Under the pieces are notes generated by a model. The model had not been told where the DNA came from, did no database searches, and saw nothing but the letters and a program-made list of their open reading frames with translations. 64,000 nucleotides of DNA from positions 5,162,294 through 5,226,293 of the forward strand of contig NC_033629.1 of the NCBI RefSeq assembly GCF_001540865.1, given 5' to 3'. Origin of the DNA: Ananas comosus. Its lineage: Eukaryota > Streptophyta > Magnoliopsida > Poales > Bromeliaceae. This document shows, in pieces, positions 49,769 to 62,399 of the stretch; within the stretch, counting starts at the first letter, position 1; every line of letters begins with the position of its first letter. A program made the translations under genes and the position numbers.

Positions 49769-50417
49769 TCTCTCTCTATATATAAACATACTATCATTAG
49801 TAGACAAAAGTTGCAACTATTGAATTTTTGGCCATTGGATCCATCCACAACAAATTTATTTAAATAATAAAAATTCTAATTTTTAATTTATATTAATTAA
49901 ATAATTTAATTTGTAAAAATAAATATAATTTTTAAACTTCTTGCATTAAAAAATCACTAGTTTTGTAATTTTGCAAAAGTGGGCCACTGTTTAATTTTTG
50001 TAGATCTAGCCCGAAATTTTTCAGATGGCCAAAATACTCCTATATTTTCTCAACTTGCTCTCTTTTTCCTCCCGCTTTCTCTTACCCCTCTTTTAACACC
50101 TTGATGTCATTATCGTGCTCTTCCCGCTTCTCTTACCCCTCTTTTACCACCTTGATGTCATTATCGTGCTCTTCTCCTACCTCGCGTACGAGGGAATTGA
50201 AGATGATTAAGTTTGACTTGCTCGTGCTTTGGCCGTGACCATTCTCGGCGTTCTCCAGCGAGGTCGTTGCGGTAAAGATAAAGGTGGTGCTGCTAGTAGC
50301 ATTGCTGGAGATGGAAACAGAGGTGGCGGAGGAGAAGGGAGGTTTAGAAGCGGGTTCGTGAGTGTGGTCGCGATGGTAAATTGATGGTTGTAGTAAGGAA
50401 AAAAAAATGGCAGACAT

Positions 50418-50600
50418 TGCACTATTTAAAAAAATTGCACTATTCGAACATATGTTGCACTATTTAGCAAAAAATTTATACTATTTGATAGGTATATTAA
50501 ACAACAAATAGTGTAAGTATGGCAACATCTTCGAACAGTGTAACTTTTTAATGAATAGTATAATTTTTTAGTAAATAGGGCAATATTGTGTCGTCCGTCA
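50418..50600. repeat. Imperfect fold-back built on GCACTATTT/AAATAGTGT
   Basis: The left half has four ACTATT words (three as TTGCACTATT) and the right half has AATAGTG/AACAGTG/AATAGTA words in inverted orientation, as in a decayed MITE. Confidence 0.55.
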
Positions 50601-50970
50601 TATTTTTTTTTTCTTTCACTACCAGCACCACCTCATCGCCATTAGCTATGCTTCCCGCGAACATGCTACAGAAGCATTCTCGACCCGCGATAGTCACCCT
50701 CCTCCTCTGCTACCTTCGTTTTTGTTTCTGATGAAGCACTGGGCGGCCATGACATGACGAGCAGGTCAAGTTCGCCGTGTGTTTTTCTTGCTTTTAAGTT
50801 GCTTAAGATGCAGGCGCAACGGAGGAGGAGTTAGTGCGGGAGGCAGAGGAAGGAGAGATCAGATGCTTAAAGCACAAAAATATTTAAGTCAATTTTTAAA
50901 ATTTTTGACATGAATATGCAAAAAAATGAAAAATAGCCCACTTTTGAAAAAAATACAAAATTACTAGATA

Positions 50971-51002
50971 CTAGAGTAGGGACCCGTGTGATGCGGCGGA
51001 TA
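50971..51002 (-). mobile_element. Helitron-like 3' terminus
   Basis: On the minus strand TCCGCCGCATCACACGGG is followed by TCCCTACTCTAG and then T. This parallels the plus-strand end at 10072-10099 (CCCTATACTAG then T). The element would extend to the right; its 5' end was not found. Confidence 0.4.
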
Positions 51003-52407
51003 AAAATTCTTTAGCAAAAATTTACAGATTAAATAAATAAATAAAAATATAATGAAGAGACAGAAGGACATAACCACGTTTGATTGGATTTAACAAGATG
51101 AAAAACCCAGTAAAAGCTTTTAGAATGAAATCAACAAAAGAAAACAAAAAAAAAGAACTATAGATGAAAAAAATTTATTATGTAGATATTCTAGAGAACT
51201 ATTTGAAATATTATGACGGAAGGATAACAAATAATAAAGAGCAAACCGAAGAGGCTTAATTGATATTTAGCTAATCATATAAAGAGATTCATCTATCCTA
51301 TTATCCTTTCTAACTTAAATCATATTCCTTTTAAAAGACCATGATTATTGCATTTGCCTATGGGCATCAAGGTTGTTATCACAGAATTAGTACAAAATGT
51401 AAAGAAAACTGAAGGAAAAGTATGAAGGAATATACATTAGTCATGCAAAAAAAATTTTAAGTAACAATAGTTAGTTCCAACTACCGCTAAATTATGAAGG
51501 CCTAATTTTAATACAACTATGAGCCAACAACTTATATGCCATCTTTAGTCTGTTGATGCAACATGACAACTTAATCATTGTCTATTACTAAGGGTAATAA
51601 GTTTACTGTCACGCCCCGAGCTCCGCCTATTTGGTCGGATTCGGGCATACCGACAGACTGCCGAACGGACAGAGCTTTTCCTGTACGTTCTAGGCGTCAC
51701 AATCTATATAATGCCATACAAGAGGTTCCAACCAGGAACAGTATTCAAACACAGATTGCATAAGTATCAAAAACATAGAAGGCTACTATGCTATTACAAG
51801 CATTCATCTCAAAGATCTTACATTTACAATATTACATAAGCCTTTAAGTTATTACAACTTATACAATTTACTACAAGTTTGTTACTTTCATTCTGAACTC
51901 TGAGCTAGACCACTTCAGGGTATTGCTATCTCGGTCTCAGTGGTAGGGCGCTATCTACGGAGCTACGCCCTGTCCTCGCGCCGCTCACGTGTAAATCTGT
52001 ACCCCCAAAAACAACACGGGGGGTGAGAACTATATAAATATAGTTTCCAGTAGGTACGGCCACCCAAGGGAAGAGCTCGACCCACCAGGTCCAAAGGAGG
52101 CACTGTAACATATTAGTCCAACAAATATTCACAAATAATTTATGCAGATAATATTTACATGTATGCCTCAAGATATGCAGTATGCAAATTATGCAACTAT
52201 ATAAAAGTAGATCTACTGATCCTATTTTCTATCTCACTATCCATAGCTCATATTACACTAGCTTCTAAGGTTTCATCTACCTTAATCAAGCTATCCACCC
52301 GACTCGGCCTCGAGTCAATCATCTGCGGAGTACCGCGTCAAGTCAGGCTTGAGGTGAAGGACGTCTCACAGGCACCTCAGCCTTAAGTCCACGCGACAAT
52401 AGGTCCA

Positions 52408-52660
52408 ATGGAGAGGAGAACCGTCGATCCCCGTGACCCTAAGTTGCTCAAGCTTAACGGGCGAGGAGAACCATCAAACCCGTTGAGCTCATATCGGGAG
52501 AGGAGAACCGTCGATCCCGTTGAATCACTACCGGGCAAGGAGAACCGTCAAACCTGTAGTTCTGATTCACTTGTTTCATGACATGCCGGGAGAGGAGAAC
52601 CATCGATCCCGTTGAATCACTACCGGGAGAGAAGAACCGTCGATCACGTAGTTCTGATTC
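52408..52660. repeat. Minisatellite: GGAGAGGAGAACCGTCGATCC units
   Basis: At least six units of about 40-50 bp share GAGGAGAACC(G/A)TC(G/A)A followed by CCCGTTGA or GTAGTTCTGATTC. The copies are diverged. Confidence 0.9.
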
Positions 52661-52839
52661 TATTTTTGCCAACAGCACCATTCCTAGGGATTCCGGAACC
52701 CACTTTCAAAACTTAAGGGTTTAACACTTACCCTATGTTGACGACCTTCCTAGATCTATACCATTCATTTCCTAGTGGTCCTTCTACCACTATAATTCAT
52801 AACTTAGTTTAAATACACTAAGTATCACTATACATCATA

Positions 52840-53010
52840 ACCTAGGTTCAATCACACTAGGTTCTATGTTATTTCACCTAGATCTCGACTCTAGATTTAC
52901 TTAATCAACCTATGTTCAATGACACTAGGTTCATGTCCAACCTATGTTTAATAACACTAGGCTCATGTCCAACCTATGTTTAATAACACTAGGTTCATGC
53001 CACTCGATCT
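52840..53010. repeat. Minisatellite: CCAACCTATGTTTAATAACA units
   Basis: Four or five units of about 32 bp with the order AACCTATGTT(T/C)AATAACACTAGG(T/C)TCATG. Confidence 0.9.
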
Positions 53011-54650
53011 ATGTATCATCCTAGTGATCCACGCCTAGGATTATAGTTTACACGATCTCAATGTACAATTGCCGAATGCTCTAAGCAACTTAGAGTTATA
53101 ATCAACTCATATGACTTTAGCATATTCAACATTCACATATCATCTAGCATTAATCACAATGCGTCCATATGCATATTCCACTGGTAGGTAACATTAACTA
53201 ATATAACACGATTCATGCATTCATTTTATCATTCATAACCTACCACTATATATATGCATCAATAGAAACCATACTTTACTTTGGCATGGAAGCGACCTAA
53301 TCGCTTCGGTGAAACACAACCCACCTTTAGTTTATACCGGAATGTAAGAAATCTGTTTCCCGCACTTAATGGACGACCGCAATCCTTGCGCGCGACAACT
53401 TGAGCTATAATGAGATTTTCCTCGCTAGCTTGCCGTCGGCTTGTCGGAACATCGATCCGAGCTTTCCAACGCGTCTACTTTACTCTAAATTAGGTTTATA
53501 CACGACCAATTCCCCGCTGGGACTTCAATCCTACAAAAGCGCATTATCGAGGTTAGGTTCTAATTAACCTATTACTATGCAAACCTTCTATGCAGATTTT
53601 TAAGTTTTCACTAGCTTAAATGCCCATAGGACTCCCAATTAGCTTATCTTTCTTACAATTAACTGAACCTCACTCAATGCATAATCATAGTTACCTCAAT
53701 TTGTTGCTCAATCCGCTCTAATAATAAGAACTTCAATGCTGAAATCTGCTCCACCAATTTGCTCCTCACAGTGCACTACAATTTCAGCATAGGTAAATCT
53801 ATCGCTTACTACTCTTTTATAGCAGCCAATATCACTCAATTCAAGAACAAACATCAGCTTACCTTAAATTTGATGTTCTATCAGGTTGTTCTTAGCTTTC
53901 TAAAGCTTTCTTTTCAGCTTGGTGCATCATAATCTGCACTTGTTTCACTTTCTCCTTAACTAACTTTCTTCACAGCCCTTATATACTCAACCTGCCAACT
54001 CTAGCAGCCAAGCATCCCTTTGTAGATCATCTCTAAGGCAATTACTTTTATTATAATTGGATATTAAACCTAGCTTACGTGGATTTGAAGCTTCCCCAAG
54101 GGATTTCTTAGCTCCAAAACTTTCCTTTCAGCTCCAACAGCAAAGAAGTCCACTCCAAAATTCTACTCCTCCAACCTCTCCTTCACAGCCACCTTAAACT
54201 TTATAATCAACAATAGAGTTGCTTACAACTCTCTTTGAAGCAATTAATTACCACTCAAACTAGGAATAGTATTAACCTTACCTGAATTTGAGGCTCCACT
54301 AAGAAACTTCTCAGCTCCAATCTCCTCTTCTCAGCTCAAGACACCAAGAATTTCAGCTCCACACTAGTTTCCATCATTGAGCTCACCTAGGGTTTCAGAG
54401 AGATAAAGAGAAAGAAAGAGATGAGAAAAGGTTGTGGGAGAAGGTCCCTAATACGTGGACATGCTCAGGTCAGCAGGGGTGAAGTGATAAGCTCAACAAA
54501 CTGCTACTTAATCCCTCAAAATGCTGAAACTGCATTGCAGTCCAGCAGTTCGCAATTCAGTCCCTGCAGATTCGCAATTCAGTCCCTGCACTACACCTTA
54601 GCCTGGCAGCAGCAAATTGAGGCCTTTTTGCGCGTCTAGTTCGCTTCGAA

Positions 54651-57190
54651 CACGTCTAATCACTTCCAAATTATACTCATGAACCTTCACAAGCTGCCAA
54701 TTTAATTTGGAAGCAATTAATTTTCATATTAGCATTATTGTGATCAATTTGATCACAATTAGCTACGTAGTTAAAATTCGACATTTTTTACATCCAAGCA
54801 TCTCTGAATTTTGCCATTAACTATCCTCGCACTTCCAAAATAATTCGGAGATACTACAATTAACATTCATATCCCACTTTGATCGCATAGATCAAAGTTA
54901 GCATCATAATCCGAAAATCCCTTTTTTACATTTCATTTCGCGCCCAATTTGCGCCGAAACACTCATTTATCTCCGGAATTCATTCCCACACATCCAAATC
55001 ACTCGGGAATGATATACATTTAATCCAAACTTCTCTTTGATCCTTTAGATCAAAGTTAGCACCGCAACTCAAGGTTTCCATATATTACATTTGCACAAAG
55101 TGCAGTTAGCAAAAGCTAGAAAAGATACTTGTTATCAAAAGCCTAGCGTTATCAAAACAAATACTCAAATTGGTCAAAAGTAGTAAAAATATAACCACAA
55201 ATTAATTGCTTTTAATATTTGAATGTAGTGAAGATTAAATCATAAATCAGAACCCACAAAAGATCAAGAAAATAGAGGTAAAAATAAATTGTAAAAAATA
55301 CTTGTTGTCAAAAGACTCAAGTGGTGATCAAAACATCACGTGACAATAGTAGGCAAGGCTAAAAAACAACAGTAGCGAAAAAAAAAGTAACATAGTTAAT
55401 TATTCAACAAAGGTTTAGGATGGAATACCCAAATTGATAAAAAGCAATAAAGCAACTGGGCAATTAGAAGCCTAACATCAATGCAAGAAACAACCCATCA
55501 GTGACATCAAAGGTAGGGAAAAAAATGTTCAATAATGCCATAAAAAAGGAAAGCATGCCAACTACACTACTAAAAGTTTAAAGGCACACGGAAAGTAAAA
55601 AACAAATATGTAGAGCTCATATATAGAAAACCAAGTATACAGAAAGAAGGTTATGTAAAAAATATTGGTTTCTAATAGCCCCTCCAACACTCGCCATCAA
55701 GGCATGCATCACCACAAAGGCACAAACGGGTGGAGAAGAGCATGCAACTATAAAAAGCTATGGAACAATTAGCCAATTGAGGTCTTAATGCCTACATAGT
55801 CCAAACCATGGCTCAAAATACACATATAATCAAAAGCTTCTCTAACCATCGTGGAGCTTATCATCGGTGAAACACTGAACAATTACAAATTTCACTCAAT
55901 TAAATAAAGTAGTAAGATAAACATTAATGTATTTTTTTTCCCTTTTTTTTTAGCTGTTTACTACAAGGCAAAAGGTAGGAAAAAAAAAAAGCATGAACAA
56001 AGCTAACTGCCCACTTTAAAACTAAATGTTTCAAACACAACCTAGCAAAGAAATTATTAAAAGGCGATAATGTTGGAACATTAACATTCTTAAAAAAAAA
56101 AAAAACAAACTTGATACAGGAAAAATAAGCTAATAGCTATGGAGAAATACAAAAGTTGCTATATAAAAGGTGCATGATATATAGTTATAGGCTTCCCAGT
56201 CCCTTATTTTCCCGGTCCCTTATTTCTATGACAACTAACTCTTCTTTTATTTTTTATGAACCACAATCTAAGATGAACACTTGACCGAAAAAGAAATTTT
56301 AAAAAGCAAAAGTAAATCTTAAAGTGAAACCAAAAACAAAAATAGAAGATCATGCAATAAAAATAATATAAACAACAAATTAATGTAACTATATTGAAAC
56401 AAGCATAGAAACATTGGGACTAATTTGCAATATTGTAATTGCACAGGGACTATACATACATTTTACCTTGATAAAAAATGTTCAAGGAGATAATTGTTCA
56501 ATCCCAGTGAATAGCTATCAGAAAGAATGTTATGACAATATACAGAAGGGATCGGGACTTAGGTGATGCTTTCAAATCAAAACCGAGTATTGGATACTCC
56601 ATTACCATTGTGTGAGTTAAAAATTTACAAGCGTTTGCGTTAGACGAGAGTATTATATATTGAAAAACAGAGATTTATTAAAGGTTCTATACTCCTTAGA
56701 AATCATAAAGATTTCTAATTAATTACGTCTAGACAACCTTCGATTAAGCTGGTCAATCATGATAATTAGCAAAACAAAATGCATTTCTTTTATTACTCTT
56801 GTACATCGGTGTACAAAATTAATACAACTGAAAAAGAGGAAAAGCAACAATTATCATCTCTCTACTTCTCTCCTCTTCAAGATATTTCTCCAAAACAATG
56901 TCGGCCATGCATCATGCATAAGCTTTCTTTGATATTTCATCGAGCATTTGACATGCACACAAGTAATGTGCAAATTGCCTTTGACATTTCAACGAACACT
57001 TGGCACGCGTGATATGCACACCATTTTTGGCATTTCATCGAACGCTTAGCACGCGTACATGAACAACGCGCTATGCACAAATTCTTTTTGGCACTTTGTC
57101 TAACACTTGGCGTGTGCACATAAATTATCCATTACGCACAGCTTGTTTTTGACAAAAGCCAATTCAAAATAGCGGCAATCAATAATTTGA
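54651..57190. other. No supported gene
   Basis: AT-rich sequence. From 56935 to 57125 there are degenerate repeats of the type TTTGGCATTTCATCGAACGCTT...GGCACGCGTACATG, about 55-65 bp each. Open frames are short. Confidence 0.5.
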
Positions 57191-57194
57191 TTGG

Positions 57195-57700
57195 GGCTTT
57201 CCGTCGACGGCTAAGCGTCGAACTAATAGTCATCGTCGTTGTCGTCGTCTACCGCTGACGGCTAAGCGTCAAGCGAATGATCATCGTCGCCACCTTTACC
57301 GTCGACGGCGAAGCGTCAAGCGGATCATCGTCGTCGTTGTTGTTGCCTACCGCCGATGGCTAAGCGTCAAGTGGATCGTCGTCGTTGTTGTTGTCGCCCA
57401 CCGCCGACGGCTAAGCGTCAAGCGGATCGTCGTCGTCGTGGTTGTCGCCTACCGCCGACGGCTAAGCGTCGAGCGGATCGTCGTCGTTGTTGTCGTCTAC
57501 CGTCGACGGCTAAGCGTCAAGCGGATCGTCGTCGATGTGGTCGTTGTTGTCGCCTACCGCCGACAGCTAAGCGTCGAGCGGATCGTCGTCGTCGTTGTTG
57601 TCGTCTACCGTCGACGGCTAAGCGTCAAGCGGATGTTCATCGTCATCGTCGCCTTTACCACCGACGGCTAAGCGTCAAGCGGATCGTCGTTGTCGTCAGC
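57195..57700. repeat. Tandem array of GACGGCTAAGCGTCAAGCGG units
   Basis: About nine units of 50-62 bp each contain CGACGGCTAAGCGTC(A/G)AGCGGATC and a variable (GTC)n/(GTT)n stretch. Frames across it give Arg/Ala-rich or Val-rich repeats in alternate frames with no conservation of one frame, so coding is unlikely. Confidence 0.9.
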
Positions 57701-58124
57701 GCAGCAACAGCAGGTGGATGACCACCTCCTTGGTCGATGATGACGCCACACTAGCAAAAGAAAACGTGCACCACTCCGGGATAAACGACAACAGGGCAAC
57801 GGCTGTCAGCAAAGGTGTCGGAATGGTGATGAGCAGTCGTCTTTTCTTGGTTGACGATGACCCGGCATAGTAGAGGTTGATGACGGTATGTATAGCCCGG
57901 TGTGCATAGAAAGCTCGATGTATGGAGTGCCTTGACTAGGAGAGAAGAGAAAAAAAAAAAATGAAAGTGAGAGGATCTAAACCCACCTTTCTATTGGCTC
58001 TCTTTTTTTTTTTTAATTCAAGTTTCTTTTCTCTTTTTTCTTTTATGAGTAGAATCCTCTCTTTTTTTTTTTTGTTCACTTCTCTTTATATAGAGAGAGG
58101 GTGGTGGAAATCTATAGTGTAGAG

Positions 58125-58500
58125 AAGAGTAAATAATGGAGGAGTGGAGGGAATGGTGGAGTGATGGAGAAGTGGGAGAAAATGGTGGAGAAGTGGAGAA
58201 AATGATAGAGAAGTGGAGTGGTGTAGGGAATGGTGGAGAAGTGTGGAGAAGTGGAGAAAATGGTGGAGAAGTGGAGTGGTGGAGGGAATGGTGGAGAAGT
58301 GTGGAGAAGTGGAGAAAATGGTGGAATGATGGAGAAGTGGGACAAGTGGAGGGAATGGTGGAGAAGTGTGGAGAAGTGGAGAAAATGGTGGAGAAGTAGA
58401 GTGAGTGATGGAGAAGTGGTAGGAATGGTGAGAAAGTAGAGGGAATGGTGGAGAGAGTGGTAGAAATGGACGGAATGGTAGGAGATAGTGGAGGAGTGAA
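58125..58500. repeat. Purine-rich minisatellite (GTGGAGAAAATGGTGGAGAA)
   Basis: Units built from GGTGGAGAAGTG and GGAGAAAATG repeat with variable order over about 370 bp. Open frames on both strands follow from the absence of stop-forming combinations. Confidence 0.9.
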
Positions 58501-58559
58501 TTTAGGGAAGTGATCTTTTCTTTTTTTGTTTTTTTTGTTTTTTTTTTTGTTAACAACCA

Positions 58560-60080
58560 TCATTACTTGATTCATCTCGGTCATCCTTTTTTTCTTTGAT
58601 TCTCTTGTTAATCACACTATAGGTTCCATCCTCTACATCAAGAAAGGCAATCCTTGTTAATAAGTAATAACAGTATAGAGCATGGACTCCCAAAGTAGTA
58701 ATAAAGAATTAATAACTAATCAACTTCTTGTTAAAGTATATGGCTAACTATAAAATGATACCCCGAGGAAACAATGGAGTAGTTACTAATGTTAGCTATT
58801 AAAAAATCAAGTTATGGTTTCAAGTAAGGAATTCAATGTAAACTTGGAATGCTTGAAATATTGGAGACATAAAAATTTGAAATGTTTAATTGAAAGATTT
58901 CATGAAAAGACAAAATAAGGATCCAAAATTAAAATTCAAAAGAAAAAAAGGATTGAAAAAGAACAGAAAAGAATATACTGATTCGTTTTAATAATAATAA
59001 AGAATATGCAATATACTCCACAATTGTAAAATTTATTCATGAAAATTTTTTATTTATATATCCCTTCTATGGTCAGTCAAAGTTTCTTATGAGTAATTTA
59101 TCTTCATTACTCAATTTGTTCTTTATTTGAATATCTACAACCTATTTTCAAATTCAAACTCAACCTAAATTTGATAAACTTTAAATCAAAATCACCTAAA
59201 GATAAATCTCTTATCTATTAAACTTGAAAGATCAAGCTTAAGTTCAGTTTATTTGTTCTAAAGCTAGCTTAAGTACAAATAATCATACTCGCGAAGAAAC
59301 TCAGCTCAGAAATGACTGATAGGAAGAGAGGGAAAAACCTTATATCATATAACCAATTTGCTTGTGTAATTCACATTATTTTTTCTTCTTTTTATTTTTA
59401 TGGCTTTTGGATTGCCTTCACTACCAACATTATCTTCCTATTTAATGAAATGTATAATGTAAAAAGTGAAAATGACCATAAAAGGTGAATTTTCCGAATT
59501 AATTTATGTAAGGCCTAGATTATGAATCATTGTCCAAACACAACCATATTTATGCTTTAGAATTTTGAAACATGCTCTACTACTATGATGCTTTACAAAT
59601 GACAATGCGCCAAAACTTAACAGAGGTGTGCAAGAAACAACAATAAATAGAAGTACAACCGCCAAATGATGCAAGAAAGCTGACAATTTCAATAGAAAGC
59701 CAAGAAATGATGTTGCATGTATTGAGAATAATTAGAAATTGGATGATTGAATTAAAAACTTGCAAGCATGACTTAGAATAGTTCACTCTATAAAATATAG
59801 AGTAAGTTGGATTATACAAATCTTTCAATTTATATGGTGATAAATACTCAATTTAATAAAAACAAAAGTTAAGAAAAAGGGACGTACAGTTCAGGGGACC
59901 AATGGTTTTTTTTTTTATATCTTAGAATTAATAATTTCCAAGAGAATATAGTGCGATTGTAGGTATGTTAATATTTCTACTAAAATATTAGGCTCCAACC
60001 TAGATTCCACGCAAGAGAAATCATATCAAACTTCAAAACAGCAGGAATGAAATAAGGATCAGAACTTTGCTCCCATTTAC
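58560..60080. other. No supported gene
   Basis: AT-rich sequence with short frames only. The minus-strand frames at 59504-59828 overlap each other in different phases and show no domain. Confidence 0.5.
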
Positions 60081-60487
60081 CTTTTATTCGAGGAGGTTTC
60101 TCACAAAATCGATCTCACCATGCATCGCCGTGCACATCAAAGGGGTCTTTATAATGAAAAGAAATAAATCACGCAAAAATCAGACATACATTTTAACTAT
60201 TTTCTTGTCTGTTTATGCTGATTTACGACATCAGGATGAAGCAGTCGATCCAAAACCATTAATAGAACGTACAGAAATCGTAAAAATCTCATGAGCACAC
60301 TAATAAAAATCACAAAAATATCACCAAAGAGAGAGAAAAGCGATTAAGCGAAGCCGACCTCGACGCGCCCGTTTGTGGCAGCGACGTAGAGTGCGGAGAG
60401 GCGGTCGTGGATGGTGGTACGGTGAAGGAGATCGGGATAGACGTAGAGGGAGGAGCGAACAGTGTCGAAGAAGGATGCTCATCACTG
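60081..60487 (-). pseudogene. XBAT31/XB3-type ankyrin-RING E3 ligase, broken N-terminal part
   Basis: Three minus-strand blocks in family order: exon 1 (to 60359) FFDTV... PDLLHRTTIHDRLSALYVAA then TNGRVE before a GT; exon 2 (60268-60209) VLLMVLDRLLHPDVVNQHKQ; exon 3 (60146-60081) TPLMCTAMHGEIDFVRNLLE. Plant XB3-family proteins have N-terminal ankyrin repeats with DRxSxLHxAAxNGxxEVLSM, NPDVxNRHKQ and TPLMLAAMHG, followed by a RING domain that ubiquitinates partners. Breaks: exon 2 is preceded by AC instead of AG and followed by AC instead of GT; exon 3 ends in TAA; no RING or later ankyrin sequence follows. This indicates a decayed or captured gene piece. Confidence 0.7.
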
Positions 60488-60730
60488 GATTGGCTAAAGC
60501 CCGAGCCCTGCTGCAGTGGTTTGGCTCTCTCATTTCCCCCCCTACTCCGGCGACAGCTCCGGCAAGGTCTTAGGTAATGGCTCCGTCAGGGACTTTGACG
60601 ATGGCTCCAGCAAGGACTCCGGTGGTGCCGCAGAGGGGGAGGAGATGAGGGTGCAGAGGCGGAGGTGGAGGCGGAGTATTAGAATGGGAAGGGCGGTGAA
60701 AGCTTGGAAATGTAGGGTCGTTTCGGTGAA

Positions 60731-61035
60731 GGGTGAAATAAGGGTGAGGGTTACGAAGAGATGGAAGTAGAAACGATAAGTCTTTTTGCTGTAGGGTGGG
60801 TCCCACACCAATAAGGCTAAATTTAAGGAAAATATGACACGTGGACTTTTTAATGGAGATTAATATAAGTTTATTTATAGAAGATTTATAGATTATAGAT
60901 ACGAAGAGATGGAAATACGATAGTTTTAGGTGGGTCCACACTAATAAGCTTAATTTAAGCAAATTATGAACGTGGAATTTCGTAATGAGGGATTAATGTT
61001 AGTTTATGATTATAGATTTATAGATAGATTTTTTT
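60731..61035. repeat. Two tandem copies of a ~150-bp repeat
   Basis: 60731-60893 and 60898-61035 share ACGAAGAGATGGAA, GGTGGGTCCCACAC, AATTTAAG and GGAGATTAAT-type words in order. A third copy is at 63851-64000. Confidence 0.85.
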
Positions 61036-61964
61036 GCACAAAGGATTGTTTGTATTGTTTCAGTTTATAATATTTTACGTTGCTCAATTTGTTTGCAGTG
61101 CCATCGCCTAGCCTTGGTTCGAATATTAAGCAAAAAAACAAAAAGAGGGGGGGGGAGACGAGTGGTTCGGCGGCGGTTTCGGACGTTGAGCACATCATGC
61201 AGGACGCGAAGGGCAAGCTATTGGAACGGCTCCGGCGCCTCCTTCCCGCTGATCGTCCTCCTCCTCTCCTCCTCCTCTCTTCCTTTCTATGCTCATCATA
61301 AACCTGCACGGGGTGCCCCAAATGGGACGGCTGCCATGTCACCCTCGCCGCACCGCTGGGTCGCCACGCAGAGCGCGGCGCTAAAGTGCTCGGATTCCGA
61401 CGTAACCTCCTACTTTACCTTCCTTTTTTTCTATAATCTTTCGCGTGAAGTTATTTAATTTCTAGTTAGAGACTATTGGTTCCACCAATTGATCTGGATG
61501 GTACGGTTCTTGTGAGTTTGCCCTAAGAAATTTTTTTTAAAATTTTTTATTTTTTCGTGTTGATGGGTTAGGTTATATACCTGGTTTGAACTTGATGCAA
61601 TTTGAAAGAAGTTTTGCTGAATATTTGTATTCTGTAGCAAGGAAGATAGGTATTGGGTTTTAGGATTTAGGTTAGGCCATTACTCATGTAGGTTTTTGTG
61701 TTCCGTACCTACTACACGATGTCGCCATTCATTCTAGCATTTTATGCTTAGTTGTTCTACTATCCATATGCCAGTATACTCTCTGCAGTGGGCATTTGGC
61801 AAAAATTTGACTTGTATCGCCTTATTTATTTTGCCGCGAGGTTAATTAGCAATGGATCTTATTAGCGGGTCACTACCACGTACCCTAGTTGAAAACTGTT
61901 GTTAACATGATCGTGTGAAACTTTGTGTTTTGGAACATATTGTTTACATAGTGGTATTTTGCAT

Positions 61965-61978
61965 CCCCCCCCCCCCCG

Positions 61979-62043
<65 letters not shown>

Positions 62044-62051
62044 ACCCCCCC
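61965..62051. repeat. 87-bp poly(C) tract
   Basis: Thirteen C, one G, sixty-five C, one A and seven C in succession. TTTTGCAT precedes it and TTTGTGCAT follows it. Frames through it give poly-Pro or poly-Gly and are not genes. Confidence 0.95.
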
Positions 62052-62399
62052 TTTGTGCATAATCTTGGAGTTGTTGTATTTCATCTTGCATTTTACGCAT
62101 TTCTTTTTTGAGTTTTGTTGCTATTTCATTTGTTAACCTTGGATTTGTCTTGGCCAATGGTAGACATGCTTGATAGGCATCCTAAACAGGATATTACTAT
62201 TAATGATGCGCAATTGTCTGCTTCGAAGTTTTTACTACTGTTGTCAGCATTTAATATAATATGCTTTGAATGCCTCTTATCGTTGACCAATGTGTACCGA
62301 CTTGGTTTAGCTTTTTGATCAATTTCTTTTGTTGGAAAAGCTGATCACGACTCGACAATATAGGTTTCAAAGGGACATAATAAATTAAAAAAAAGTTCA

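Larger units (their letters stand above)
49267..51606. other. No supported gene
   Basis: The sequence holds T-rich tracts near 49540-49600, a tiny MITE remnant at 49700-49768, an imperfect fold-back at 50418-50600 and a Helitron-like end at 50971. Short open frames near 50133-50422 are Ser/Thr-rich without domains. Confidence 0.5.
51607..54650 (+). mobile_element. Non-coding LTR-like retroelement remnant, opposite orientation to 45-49 kb
   Basis: Begins TGTCACGCCCCGAGCTCCGC. It contains GGGGGTGAGAACTATATA near 52020, two minisatellites and no pol domain. With the remnant ending at 49266 it forms an inverted pair around 49.3-51.6 kb. The right boundary is uncertain. Confidence 0.4.

Noticed and set aside
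57195..57700. CRISPR-like array
   Set aside because: Units are tandem and spacers are themselves (GTC)n repeats; this is eukaryotic nuclear DNA.
57356..57721. Arg-rich repetitive protein
   Set aside because: Frames of similar length exist in other phases of the same tandem array, and no start context or conserved frame is evident.
58018..58584. Ser/Pro/Phe-rich 188-codon minus-strand frame
   Set aside because: It is produced by a purine-rich minisatellite with no stop codons in several frames.
61885..62157. 90-codon frame with a poly-Gly centre
   Set aside because: The centre is the poly(C) tract read on the minus strand; the flanking codons have no recognised domain.
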